Shown here: positions 38,526-47,277 of the stretch, in pieces
How positions within the stretch are numbered: position 1 is the first letter of the stretch
Layout: each line of letters opens with the position of its first letter
The notes under the pieces: generated by a model
The model's database searches: none
The model's input: only the letters and a program-made list of their open reading frames with translations
What the model was told of the DNA's origin: nothing
Assembly: GCF_900155395.1 (NCBI RefSeq)
Contig: NZ_LT699717.1
Location: forward strand, 124,001-188,000
Source of the DNA: Merdibacter massiliensis
GTDB taxonomy: Bacteria; Bacillota_I; Bacilli_A; Erysipelotrichales; Erysipelotrichaceae
Direction: 5' to 3'
DNA: 64,000 nucleotides
Program-made: the position numbers and the translations under genes

Positions 38526-40115
38526 TTACAAGATTCCTGCTAAAACACCAAGAATACCTAAACAGATTGTAAATACCATCAATAAAATAATATTTGCTTT
38601 CTTTTTATCAATTAAGTAATACATCAAGAGAGTATAAAGTAGTGGAATCAAATTTGGCATTAATCCATCCAACACTTCTTGTAAGGCAACAACAGTTTCT
38701 CCTTGTGTATAAGAGACGTTTAAAGTAACATAAACCAATGATGAAATAAAGCCACCGCAAACTGTAAATGCAGCAATTCCTGCATATTTGGTCAAGCGAT
38801 CCAACATTCCACCTTGTTGCAAATTAGATACTAATGCTAAACCACCTTCATATCCTTTAAAAATACCTAAATAACGCACCGTCATACCAACAACTGTCAT
38901 TACAACCAAGAATAAAATTGGCCCAATCGCACTTGTATAATTACTAGCTGCAGCCATGGAACATGCCAATCCCGCCATAATAGGTCTTAATGTACCATGA
39001 ATCAATGAATCTCCAACACCTGCTAATGGTCCCATCAAAGCAACTTTAATTGAATTAATTGAATCAACATCTATATCGCCTACTTTTGCATTTCTTTCTT
39101 CCATTGCACACGATATACCTATACAGAAAGAAGCCATACGTCCTTCCGTCAAAAATAATTCACAATGTCTCTGATATGCTTCTGCTCTTTCATCTTTATC
39201 TTCATATACTTTATCTAAAACAGGAATCATACCTTGTAAAAAACCATCAGCCTCCTGTCGAGTAGTACTATTTCCACTTTCAATAGCCAACGCATATCGG
39301 AATGTTCTCCAGAGATCTTTCTTTGTCACCACACTATAACTTCTGGCTTCTTCATCCACATTTTCAACCGTATCCGCATCCATTTTTTTCTTGTCACCAT
39401 AATAATTCATTGCAACACAAACAATCGCAACTAGTGCTACACCAATCATGTTTACGCCTAAATACGATGCAAAAATAAATCCAACGATGAAATAAGGCCA
39501 AGAACTTTTATCTTTTACGCTTCCTAACAGCAATGCGACACCGACTGCCCCTAATAATCCGGTACCAGCAGCGATACCATCAATTAACCAACTAGGAATA
39601 AAATCGATAAACGACTGTACATAAGAAGCACCAAAATATACACCAACAAATACAGGAAGACCAAAGAATAAATATTCAAATATTGAAGGAATAATTGATG
39701 TCCACAATACTACTTTCTTTGGATTCGCCTCTGCTGCTGCTTTATCAACCTGTCTTTGCGTAAATTCATATATCGTAGAATTACGGGTCTGACGGAATAT
39801 CTGACCTACGAATGAAATAGGCAATGCTGTAGCAATTCCAACTTCAACGCTACCTGTCGCACAAGCCAACGCAGCTGCTAAGCCAGCAGATACTGTTTCA
39901 TCAGGTGGTATAGCCGTTCCAACGAATATTACAGCAAGAAACATTAGTTCAACAGCTGCTCCAACTTCCAAACCTGTCCCTAAATCTCCAAATACAAGTC
40001 CAACCATCGGACCAATAACAATAGGTCGGTAGAAGAATGTATGCAAGAAAGCTTTATCCAAAAAACCAATCCATACAATGATAGATGTTAATAAAGCTTG
40101 TAGAAATAAACTCAT
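38526..40115 (-). CDS. PTS mannose-family IIC-IID fusion protein
   Basis: 529 residues, AAAGGAGGTAAAAT before the ATG. The first half (about 1-250) is IIC: IGFLDKAFLHTFFYRPIVIG, GLEVGAAVELMFLAVIFVGTAIPPDETVSAG, with about eight membrane segments. The second half (from about 265) is IID: VTKKDLWRTFRYALAIES, DKVYEDKDERAEAYQRHCELF, then ALMGPLAGVGDSLIHGT. IIC and IID are usually separate proteins. There is no stop or frameshift between the halves, so this is a true fusion. It transports the sugar with the IIB and IIA of this operon. Confidence 0.92.
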   Translation of the reverse strand: MSLFLQALLTSIIVWIGFLDKAFLHTFFYRPIVIGPMVGLVFGDLGTGLEVGAAVELMFLAVIFVGTAIPPDETVSAGLAAALACATGSVEVGIATALPISFVGQIFRQTRNSTIYEFTQRQVDKAAAEANPKKVVLWTSIIPSIFEYLFFGLPVFVGVYFGASYVQSFIDFIPSWLIDGIAAGTGLLGAVGVALLLGSVKDKSSWPYFIVGFIFASYLGVNMIGVALVAIVCVAMNYYGDKKKMDADTVENVDEEARSYSVVTKKDLWRTFRYALAIESGNSTTRQEADGFLQGMIPVLDKVYEDKDERAEAYQRHCELFLTEGRMASFCIGISCAMEERNAKVGDIDVDSINSIKVALMGPLAGVGDSLIHGTLRPIMAGLACSMAAASNYTSAIGPILFLVVMTVVGMTVRYLGIFKGYEGGLALVSNLQQGGMLDRLTKYAGIAAFTVCGGFISSLVYVTLNVSYTQGETVVALQEVLDGLMPNLIPLLYTLLMYYLIDKKKANIILLMVFTICLGILGVLAGIL

Positions 40116-40153
40116 ATTTTACCTCCTTTTTCTATCTTTTTATTATCCAAATA

Positions 40154-40648
40154 TTATCCAATTTTTTTTGCAATCAATTCCATTGGATCCTTTGCCCGTT
40201 CTTCTGGAACTGCTTTTACTTCCAAAACAATACCTTTCTCATGTAATGCCTTTAGAGCTTCTACATCATCTGGTTCCACATAAATATAGTCTAACAATTG
40301 TGTTCGTCCTACTTTTGATTTTGAATTACTAATATTACCTACAATAATTTTTGGGACTTTCAATCCCATTTCCACTAAAGCATTCGCCTCTTTTGGGTTT
40401 CTTACAAGCATTAAAACATTAGTATTAGTATTGTCTTCCATAATTCTTTTGATTGTACTTTCCTTATTCAAAATCTCCAAAGAAATACCTGAAGGGACAG
40501 CTAATTTTAAAATAGTTTGTAACATTTTATCCCCTGCTGCTTTGTCATCAGCAACTAATATCATCTTTGCATTGGCTTCTTTGATCCATTTTGTTACAAT
40601 TTGTCCATGAATCAATCGATCATCAATACGACATACATTAATATTCAT
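40154..40648 (-). CDS. PTS mannose-family IIB component
   Basis: 164 residues. It starts MNINVCRIDDRLIHGQIVTKW, with the phosphorylated His14 in the RLIHGQ motif. LDYIYVEPDDVEALKALHEKG is the usual C-terminal block. The ATG directly follows the stop of the amidohydrolase gene, whose last codons hold GAGGAGGA, so the two are coupled. Confidence 0.94.
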   Translation of the reverse strand: MNINVCRIDDRLIHGQIVTKWIKEANAKMILVADDKAAGDKMLQTILKLAVPSGISLEILNKESTIKRIMEDNTNTNVLMLVRNPKEANALVEMGLKVPKIIVGNISNSKSKVGRTQLLDYIYVEPDDVEALKALHEKGIVLEVKAVPEERAKDPMELIAKKIG

Positions 40649-41386
40649 TTAATCCTCCTCTTCTTTCCATAATTTTGCAGCATTCTTATGAAAAACATAT
40701 TCTAATTCTTCATCTGTAAAACCCATATGATAGATTTTTTCAATTTCACATTCAACTGACTTATATGGCCAATCTGTTCCAAACACGATACGTTTGGCAC
40801 CAACACAATCCTTTACTCTCGTTAAAACATCTGTTTCATAAATAACTGACGTTTCTAGATAAATATTAGGTATGTCTCTTACAGCTTCAATAACACTATA
40901 GCCAAACTCTCTGCATCCCATATGTGTAAATAGAAAATTGATCTTTGGATGTTTTTTTGCTAATCTCATCCAAACAAATGGTGTACTTAATGGACTCGTT
41001 CCAACATGCGTCTGTACATGTACTCCGTATTTTTCGATGTGTGTTAATATTTCATCTAATTGTGGTGTATTATCTGCATAGTATCCATGTTTCCACGAAT
41101 GAAACTTCACACCTCTGTACTTACGTTCCCCTAAGCATAAATCAATTTCATCATGAGCATCAGGCGCTTTCGGATTAATAAAAGCATATGGTAAAATACG
41201 ATCTGGATATTGATTATAACATTCATAAACCAAATCATTTTGGACGCGATTTACTGTTCCCGATAAACTACTAATTCCAACTTTGGTTATCCCATATTTA
41301 TCCATATCTTTTACTAAAGCATGGGCATCATATGGTTCACCAGAACTTGTTTTTCCCATATGTCCGTGAACGTCATACATAATCAT
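40649..41386 (-). CDS. Amidohydrolase_2-family hydrolase (first of two)
   Basis: 245 residues, GAAAGGAGAAGGTTACT before the ATG. Metal ligands are MYDVHGHMG (HxH), VQTHVGTSP, FTHMGCREFG and the C-terminal Asp in VFGTDWPYKS. All are intact, unlike in the paralogue at 37781. The family covers lactonases, decarboxylases and related hydrolases. It is the first gene of the operon and shares its architecture with the second copy. It probably opens a lactone or cleaves a derivative of the imported sugar. Confidence 0.88.
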   Translation of the reverse strand: MIMYDVHGHMGKTSSGEPYDAHALVKDMDKYGITKVGISSLSGTVNRVQNDLVYECYNQYPDRILPYAFINPKAPDAHDEIDLCLGERKYRGVKFHSWKHGYYADNTPQLDEILTHIEKYGVHVQTHVGTSPLSTPFVWMRLAKKHPKINFLFTHMGCREFGYSVIEAVRDIPNIYLETSVIYETDVLTRVKDCVGAKRIVFGTDWPYKSVECEIEKIYHMGFTDEELEYVFHKNAAKLWKEEED

Positions 41387-41419
41387 AGTAACCTTCTCCT
41401 TTCTTCTCGTTATACTTAC

Positions 41420-41448
41420 ATGATATACTTATTATAACATGTTGTCAA
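41420..41448 (-). promoter_or_regulatory. Promoter of the mannose-family PTS operon
   Basis: On the minus strand TTGACA (41443-41448), a 17-nt spacer and TATCAT (41420-41425) lie 30-60 bases before the first gene. No strong palindrome is present here. Confidence 0.7.
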
Positions 41449-41461
41449 TATATGGATGCTT

Positions 41462-41998
41462 TTATCGGAAATATTTTGTTATTATTATAAAAAAGTTTTT
41501 ATCAATTTCTTTTTCAACTGAATGTATCCATTTTTTCTTATACCGAGGTGCATTAGTTTTTCCATCAGCATATAATTCTACAAGAAAAACAAGTACTCCG
41601 GCAAATAAAGACAACCATAACGAAGATTGCATAAAAAAATAAAATGCCGCACCGATAATGATTGATAAAAAAGCACTGATCAATAGGTTTTTATAAGCAA
41701 ATAGTTTATATTGTTTTTTACTTTTTTCGACTAAATCAAGTATTTTTTCGTATTCTTCTTTATTTAAGCATATTTTATCTTTTTTTATATATTTTAATTG
41801 TGAATCTGACTCTAATAAAGCAAGTTCATAAGCAGCACAAAATAGTTCTAGCTTTTTTTGTTTTTTTTGTTCTGCATCTTCTCTCATTTTTTTCAACATA
41901 GAAAACATTGCGTTGGCCGAGATATATTTAGGTAAAGATTTTTCACTAAATACAGATTTTCCTTCTATAAAGGTTTGCAACATATCATAATCATTCAT
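41462..41998 (-). CDS. Unknown two-span membrane protein
   Basis: 178 residues, AGAGGTGATTACTT before the ATG. An N-terminal Lys/Glu-rich helical region (about 1-95, MLKKMREDAEQKKQKKLELF) precedes two membrane segments (YKNLLISAFLSIIIGAAFYFF and SSLWLSLFAGVLVFLVELYA). The C-terminus is basic. No domain is recognised. It lies between the PTS promoter and the divergent YitT gene. Confidence 0.65.
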   Translation of the reverse strand: MNDYDMLQTFIEGKSVFSEKSLPKYISANAMFSMLKKMREDAEQKKQKKLELFCAAYELALLESDSQLKYIKKDKICLNKEEYEKILDLVEKSKKQYKLFAYKNLLISAFLSIIIGAAFYFFMQSSLWLSLFAGVLVFLVELYADGKTNAPRYKKKWIHSVEKEIDKNFFIIITKYFR

Positions 41999-42131
41999 AA
42001 GTAATCACCTCTATCATAAGTATATCACATGTTTTTAATCTTGTTATATCATGTTTTGTGTTTTTTGCTTTAACGTGTTGTTTTTTATTGCAATTCATGT
42101 TTTACTTTTCTTAAATAGAGGAGGTTAATCT

Positions 42132-42980
42132 ATGTCAAAAGAAGCAAAAAATATCTTTTTAATCATTTTATCTGCACTTCTTTCTTCACTTGCTGTAAAA
42201 GGTTTTGTCGAGCCCGCTAATCTATATCCGGCCGGTTTTCTGGGTGTTGCAGTGTATTTAGCAAATTTAGGAAATACGTACCTTCACTTATCTTTTTCTT
42301 ATAATATAATATTTTTATTTCTAAACATATTCTCTACATTTTTAGTATTAAAAGTAGCTGGTAAGAAACTGATTTTATATTCAATATTGCAGTATCTTCT
42401 AGTATCTATATTCATCGCTATTCTTCCCTCTTTTCAATTAGTGAAGGATGTTATGTTATTATCAATTTTTGGAGGAGTTCTTGCCGGAATCTCTTGTTGG
42501 CTTGCTTTACAAGCTAATGCATCTAGTGGAGGAACTGATTTTATTGCTATATTTTTTTCTACAAAGTTTCAACGTTCCTCTTGGACTGAAGTCATGATCT
42601 TTAATAGTATTATTCTGATCCTTGCCGGTTTTTCTTTTGGATTTGAAAATTCTTTTTATTCTATTATTTACCAATTTATTGTTACATTTATCATCAATCA
42701 TCTTCATACTAGATATCAACTATTTTCTCTGCATATCATCACGAGTAAGCCAAAAGAAGTATCTGAATTAATTCTTCAAATAGCAAATCACGGATTAACT
42801 GAAATTAAGGCAAAAGGGGTATTCTCTGGAGATCAGAAAACAATTTTGTTTATGATTTGTAATCAATTTGAAGTTGAAAACATCACACTACAAGTACAAA
42901 CAATCGATCCAAACGTATTTATCTCTGAGGCTAAAGCTTATCATGTAGTTGGCTATTATTTGCAGGAAAAATTATCATAA
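42132..42980 (+). CDS. YitT-family membrane protein (DUF2179)
   Basis: 282 residues, AGAGGAGGTTAATCT before the ATG. Five or six membrane segments span about 10-180, with GFVEPANLYPAGFLGVAVYL and ANASSGGTDFIAIFFS as the YitT blocks. The soluble C-terminal DUF2179 domain (about 200-282) includes ITSKPKEVSELILQIANHGLTEIKAKGVFSG. Function is unknown. It is divergent from the gene at 41462. Confidence 0.93.
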   Translation: MSKEAKNIFLIILSALLSSLAVKGFVEPANLYPAGFLGVAVYLANLGNTYLHLSFSYNIIFLFLNIFSTFLVLKVAGKKLILYSILQYLLVSIFIAILPSFQLVKDVMLLSIFGGVLAGISCWLALQANASSGGTDFIAIFFSTKFQRSSWTEVMIFNSIILILAGFSFGFENSFYSIIYQFIVTFIINHLHTRYQLFSLHIITSKPKEVSELILQIANHGLTEIKAKGVFSGDQKTILFMICNQFEVENITLQVQTIDPNVFISEAKAYHVVGYYLQEKLS

Positions 42981-43092
42981 AAAGGATCCTTAATTATAGA
43001 ATCCTTAAAGTCATATATTAATTTTAATGATTAATAGGTTAATTCAATTAATATTATTTTATTATCTAGCAATTTCATATCGTTATACAAAT

Positions 43093-43803
43093 CTATTCAT
43101 TATAAATCATTCGTTTGCTCATTCCTCCATCAACAACAATATTTGCTCCATCAATAAAATCATTTTCTTCTTCACATAAAAACAAGCAAAGCTGTAATAT
43201 ATCCTGTGGCTTTCCTACCCTGCCGCAAGGATGCTGTTCATGGTCTTCTTTTGTTAAGCTGTCATATTGCTTTGTTTCTATCCATCCCGGTGTAATAGTA
43301 TTGACCGTGATATGCGTATTGCTTAGAGAAACACACAAACTGTTTGTAAAAGATACGATTCCTCCTTTAGATGCGCCATATGCTTCCCAATGTGGTTCGT
43401 TTTGATGGAAACGGGTAGATGCGATATTAATGATTCGTCCATATGTACGTACTGAAGATTGTGCAATATATGCTTTTGCACAAAGAAAAGCACCTCGTAA
43501 ATTTGTTTTGATGACATCATCAAATTCATCTATGGTAATTTCTTGGATTGATTTTTGAAATTGACTGATTCCACCATTATTGATCAGTACATCCAACACT
43601 CCATATTGCTGTTGAATCGATAAAAAACACTCCTGTACTTCCCTTTCATCTCTCAGATCCACTTGATAGCAATGAATACATGGATCACCAAACTCTCCTG
43701 ATGCAAGATCCAAAGAAAATACTTCATAACCTGCTTTAGCAAAACCTTCACATAAGCATTTTCCAATCCCGCCATTTCCACCGGTAATCAAAACTTTTTT
43801 CAT
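43093..43803 (-). CDS. Short-chain dehydrogenase/reductase (SDR)
   Basis: 236 residues from the ATG at 43803, seven bases after AAAGGA. The NAD(P) motif is VLITGGNGGIGKCLCEGF, with NNGG and the catalytic Ser (ASTRFHQ) and YGASKGG (Tyr and Lys). VNTITPGWIETKQY is the cofactor lid. The cofactor-choice residue after strand 2 is an Asp (SLDLASG), suggesting NAD. It lies 18 nt after the PucR-type gene on the same strand. The substrate is unknown. Confidence 0.94.
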   Translation of the reverse strand: MKKVLITGGNGGIGKCLCEGFAKAGYEVFSLDLASGEFGDPCIHCYQVDLRDEREVQECFLSIQQQYGVLDVLINNGGISQFQKSIQEITIDEFDDVIKTNLRGAFLCAKAYIAQSSVRTYGRIINIASTRFHQNEPHWEAYGASKGGIVSFTNSLCVSLSNTHITVNTITPGWIETKQYDSLTKEDHEQHPCGRVGKPQDILQLCLFLCEEENDFIDGANIVVDGGMSKRMIYNE

Positions 43804-43821
43804 ACAATCATCCTTTCTCAT

Positions 43822-45036
43822 TTAAAAAAACAATTTATTCCGCCAATGATCGATCATGGAAGAATGATATATTTGATCCAGGCATTCTATATCATGTATA
43901 TTGCATTGTGCAATTTCTTCAATCTGGTTTAAACGATAAAAAAGTGTATTTCGATGCACATGTAATTTCTCAGCAGTTAAAGATATGTTAAGCCCTTGCT
44001 GATAAAACTGCAGACATGTTTGTACCAGTTCCGTATTTTTTCTGCGATCATACTCTTTTAAACGAACATATTCATTGCATATCAGCGTTTTTAATTCTTC
44101 CTGATCATATCTCTGCAGCAATGCGTAGAAAGCATATTTTGAAAACGGAAAAATAGGCTGTCCATGATCAACGATCCTTCCAATTTCTCTGGCTTGCAAA
44201 GCCTGTTTTGCATAAAGACGTAATTTAGATAAATCAAAAAATAAGCGGCTGATTCCACAAGAATACGCGTATTGCACACATATTTTCTCAATTTGATCAA
44301 CCGTTGCCTGGATCTGCTCTTCCCTTGCATAATTACAGACAACCAATATTTGATTCTCCGTAACAAACGCTGTAGTATCTTTGGACAAATCATTGATCAA
44401 ATTGCAGATATAATTCGCATAAGCTTTTCCTTTTTGATCCTGTTCCTTTAAAGACAATACTTTATACATTGGTTGAAATTCCCATTTAAATTGCATGATC
44501 TCATTTTCAATATCTAAATGGTTTTCCAAGGTCATATCTAATAATTCACGATAAAAATACTCTTTCCTTGAATAAGATGGATGCATGCTGCCAACTGTAT
44601 CGGCAAGCAAAACACCAAGCGCATCACATACCATATCTGCACGTTTAGTTTCCTCTTTTGAAAAGACATGCATCACTTGAAAGACGATCAAATAGCCGTA
44701 TACGACCCCTTTATGCATGATCCTTCCTAATATCCGAGGAATCTTTTCTCCTAAATTTGTATTGTATAAAAAGGAAGTTCCATGATGAAATAACTTTTTA
44801 GAAGCATCATCTACTTGAAATGCTTCAATAGACTCTTTCGAACAACAATGATATTGTTTTGCATAATTCCATACTGCATCGTCAAAATCTATTTCATCAT
44901 TCATTGCGATTACGCGAAAATAACGATTAGTGATCATGACCGGATTATGAAAAAATTGTTCTTTCAATGTCGAAACTGTCTTATTGATCGATGATCCTTG
45001 GGTCATCAAGCGAAAAAGGATACCGATATCCTCCAT
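43822..45036 (-). CDS. PucR/CdaR-type transcriptional regulator
   Basis: 404 residues from the ATG at 45036, after GAAGGGAATAGTC; an earlier in-frame start at 45081 would run through the palindrome. A GAF/PAS-like N-terminal part and a degenerate GGDEF-like middle precede the C-terminal helix-turn-helix, LTAEKLHVHRNTLFYRLNQIEEI. It is divergent from the flavin reductase and upstream of the SDR, so both are likely targets. Confidence 0.9.
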   Translation of the reverse strand: MEDIGILFRLMTQGSSINKTVSTLKEQFFHNPVMITNRYFRVIAMNDEIDFDDAVWNYAKQYHCCSKESIEAFQVDDASKKLFHHGTSFLYNTNLGEKIPRILGRIMHKGVVYGYLIVFQVMHVFSKEETKRADMVCDALGVLLADTVGSMHPSYSRKEYFYRELLDMTLENHLDIENEIMQFKWEFQPMYKVLSLKEQDQKGKAYANYICNLINDLSKDTTAFVTENQILVVCNYAREEQIQATVDQIEKICVQYAYSCGISRLFFDLSKLRLYAKQALQAREIGRIVDHGQPIFPFSKYAFYALLQRYDQEELKTLICNEYVRLKEYDRRKNTELVQTCLQFYQQGLNISLTAEKLHVHRNTLFYRLNQIEEIAQCNIHDIECLDQIYHSSMIDHWRNKLFF

Positions 45037-45056
45037 GACTATTCCCTTCTTTCCAT

Positions 45057-45135
45057 GTTGTGCATATTGCACAACCATCATAACATGTTTTTATCTTTTT
45101 TGACATTGTGAATAATTTATCAATTTTATTATAAT
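45057..45135. promoter_or_regulatory. Palindrome and promoter between PucR and the flavoenzyme gene
   Basis: GTTGTGCA-TAT-TGCACAAC (45057-45075) is a perfect 19-bp palindrome about 20 bases before the PucR start. Plus-strand TTGTGA (45106-45111) and TATAAT (45130-45135), 18 nt apart, give a plausible promoter for the flavoenzyme gene. The palindrome is a likely PucR operator. Confidence 0.55.
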
Positions 45136-45167
45136 GTTGGATAGAAAGGATACAAGGAGGTTTATTC

Positions 45168-47099
45168 ATGAAGTACAACAAATTATTTGAACCTGGAAAA
45201 ATAGGTAAACTTACTCTAAAAAACCGTTTTATCGTCGGCGCAATGGGTGTTGGATTTGCTGAATTAGGAGGAACTCCAACTGATCGTACCGTTGCCTATT
45301 ACAAAGCAAGAGCAAAAGGTGGTTTTGCTTTGATCATTACAGAAGTCACTCGTGTACAGGATAGTGAATTCTGCACACCTTACGAACCATCCCTAGGAGA
45401 TGACAAGCATATTCCGGCATGGAAAAAAGTGACCGATGCTGTTCATGCAGAAGGGGCCTATATCTTCCCGCAGCTGCATCAACCTGGAAGACAGTATACA
45501 AAAGCGATTCTAGGGCATGAAGTTTCTGCTCCATCTCCTCTAGCTTGCCCTGTATTTGATGAGACTCCACATGAGTTAACTACAGAAGAAGTCTGGGATA
45601 ATATTCATTTATTTGGCGATGCCGCTCTACGCGCGAAAAAAGCTGGCTTTGATGGTGTAGAAGTACATGCCGGGCATGGATACCTTGTTCAACAATTCTT
45701 ATCTCAATTTACAAATCGACGTTTTGATGAATTTGGCGGTTCACTAGAAAATCGTGCAAGATTTGCTTGTGAGATCTGCAAAGATATCAAACGCAAATGT
45801 GGTGATGATTTCCCAGTAATCATTAAATTGTCAAGTGAAGAAAAAGTACCAGGAGGTTTAACGATTTCGGATACCAAAATCTTCGCCAAGTATTTTGAGG
45901 ATGCCGGCTATGATGCAATTGAAGCTACGATCTGTACCTATGCTTCCCTCGATTGGATGAGTGCGCCTGAAGATGTTCCAATGGGTTTCAATGCTTATAA
46001 TGCAAAACAGATCAAAGAAGGTGTTTCCATTCCAGTGATTTCCATTGACCGAATCAACACGCCAGAAATTGCAGAGGACATCTTAGAAACAGGCAAAGCT
46101 GATTTTGTTTCCATTTCTCGTCAGTCTCTGGCAGAACCTGAATTTCCAAATAAAACAAAAGAAGGAAAAATCTCTGAAATTACTCCATGTATCAATTGTC
46201 TGCAATCCTGCATGGGCTATATGACAGATCCAAATCATTTGCAGGCTTGTTGTTTGGTCAATCCGCGTGTTGGCCATGAAGCAGAATATACTTTTGATCC
46301 TGCACAAACAAGTAAAAATGTTATGATCGTTGGTTCTGGTCCTGCCGGTCTGTATGCAGCATATGTGGCCAGCAAGCGCGGACATCACGTAACCGTTTAT
46401 GAAGCACAGGATAAACTGGGAGGACAATTTAGAATTGCTGCATTGCCTCCTGCTAAATCTTTGTTAACCGGACCTCTTCGTTTCTGGATCCAGGAAGGAA
46501 AGAAAAATGGTGTACAATATGTATTAAACACTGCTGTAACCAAAGAGCTCGTTGAAGAGAAGAAACCAGATGTCGTTATTTTAGCAACAGGTGCAAAACA
46601 GTCCAAACCGCCAATCAAAGGTATTGATATGGAAAATGTATTCATGGCAAATGATGTCATTGAAGGAAAAGTAAAGGTTGGTAGAAATGTTTTGATTGCC
46701 GGTGCTGGATTAGTCGGACTTGAGACAGCTGACTTCTTAAGAGAAAGAGGCGGACGTACCAGTACGATCATCGATATGTTGCCTGCACCAGATTATGGTG
46801 TGCTGGGTGTTGGTACACATTTGCATCAAAGATTGGATTCAAATAATACCCAGTATATCATGGGTGCCAGTATCCAGGAATTCACTCCAGATGGAGTAAA
46901 ATATACACAAAACGGCGAAGAAAAAGAAGCTACTGGATTTGACAGCATCGTTATTGCACTTGGTTCTAAATCTTATAATCCTTTAGAAAAAGAAATCAAA
47001 GATTGTGTGAAGGAAGTATATGTCATCGGTGATGCTTCAAAAGCAGGACAGGCCAACAAAGCAACTGAAGAGGCTGCTGCAGTTGCATTTAAGATCTAA
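45168..47099 (+). CDS. Old-yellow-enzyme-type NADH:flavin/FeS oxidoreductase
   Basis: 643 residues, CAAGGAGGTTTATTC before the ATG. The N-terminal FMN-binding TIM barrel (about 1-330) starts LFEPGKIGKLTLKNRFIVGAMG and has GVEVHAGHGYLVQQFLSQFTNRR. A 4Fe-4S Cys cluster follows near 340-361 (CINCLQSC, then ACC). The C-terminal FAD/NAD(P) domain has VMIVGSGPAGLYAAYVASKRG near 382 and VLIAGAGLVGLETADFL near 505. This is the 2,4-dienoyl-CoA reductase, enoate reductase and bile-acid BaiCD/BaiH architecture. The enone substrate is not known. Confidence 0.94.
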   Translation: MKYNKLFEPGKIGKLTLKNRFIVGAMGVGFAELGGTPTDRTVAYYKARAKGGFALIITEVTRVQDSEFCTPYEPSLGDDKHIPAWKKVTDAVHAEGAYIFPQLHQPGRQYTKAILGHEVSAPSPLACPVFDETPHELTTEEVWDNIHLFGDAALRAKKAGFDGVEVHAGHGYLVQQFLSQFTNRRFDEFGGSLENRARFACEICKDIKRKCGDDFPVIIKLSSEEKVPGGLTISDTKIFAKYFEDAGYDAIEATICTYASLDWMSAPEDVPMGFNAYNAKQIKEGVSIPVISIDRINTPEIAEDILETGKADFVSISRQSLAEPEFPNKTKEGKISEITPCINCLQSCMGYMTDPNHLQACCLVNPRVGHEAEYTFDPAQTSKNVMIVGSGPAGLYAAYVASKRGHHVTVYEAQDKLGGQFRIAALPPAKSLLTGPLRFWIQEGKKNGVQYVLNTAVTKELVEEKKPDVVILATGAKQSKPPIKGIDMENVFMANDVIEGKVKVGRNVLIAGAGLVGLETADFLRERGGRTSTIIDMLPAPDYGVLGVGTHLHQRLDSNNTQYIMGASIQEFTPDGVKYTQNGEEKEATGFDSIVIALGSKSYNPLEKEIKDCVKEVYVIGDASKAGQANKATEEAAAVAFKI

Positions 47100-47105
47100 T
47101 AGTCT

Positions 47106-47136
47106 AGGCTATCAGTTTGATCTGATAGCCTTTCTT
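47106..47136 (+). terminator. Terminator after the flavoenzyme gene
   Basis: AGGCTATCAG (47106-47115) and CTGATAGCCT (47122-47131) form a 10-bp stem with a 6-nt loop, followed by TTCTTAT. Confidence 0.8.
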
Positions 47137-47148
47137 ATATTCATTTTT

Positions 47149-47169
47149 ATGCACGTTTTGCTCGTGCAT
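47149..47169 (+). promoter_or_regulatory. Operator before the HAD phosphatase gene
   Basis: ATGCACG (47149-47155) and CGTGCAT (47163-47169) are inverted around TTTTGCT. The same half-sites occur at 55142-55174 and 55267-55286 near the PRD regulator, which suggests common control. Confidence 0.55.
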
Positions 47170-47277
47170 TTCTTGTACATATTCAATCCGTTATATGAGA
47201 GAAATCCCCTAGACGAAGGACTTTTCGTTGCATTAAAATAATAGAAGAGATATATTCGATTGTTTGGAGGTAATCAC

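Noticed and set aside
42984-43010. Terminator after the YitT gene
   Set aside because: AAGGATCCT and AGAATCCTT pair imperfectly and no T-run follows, so it is not called.
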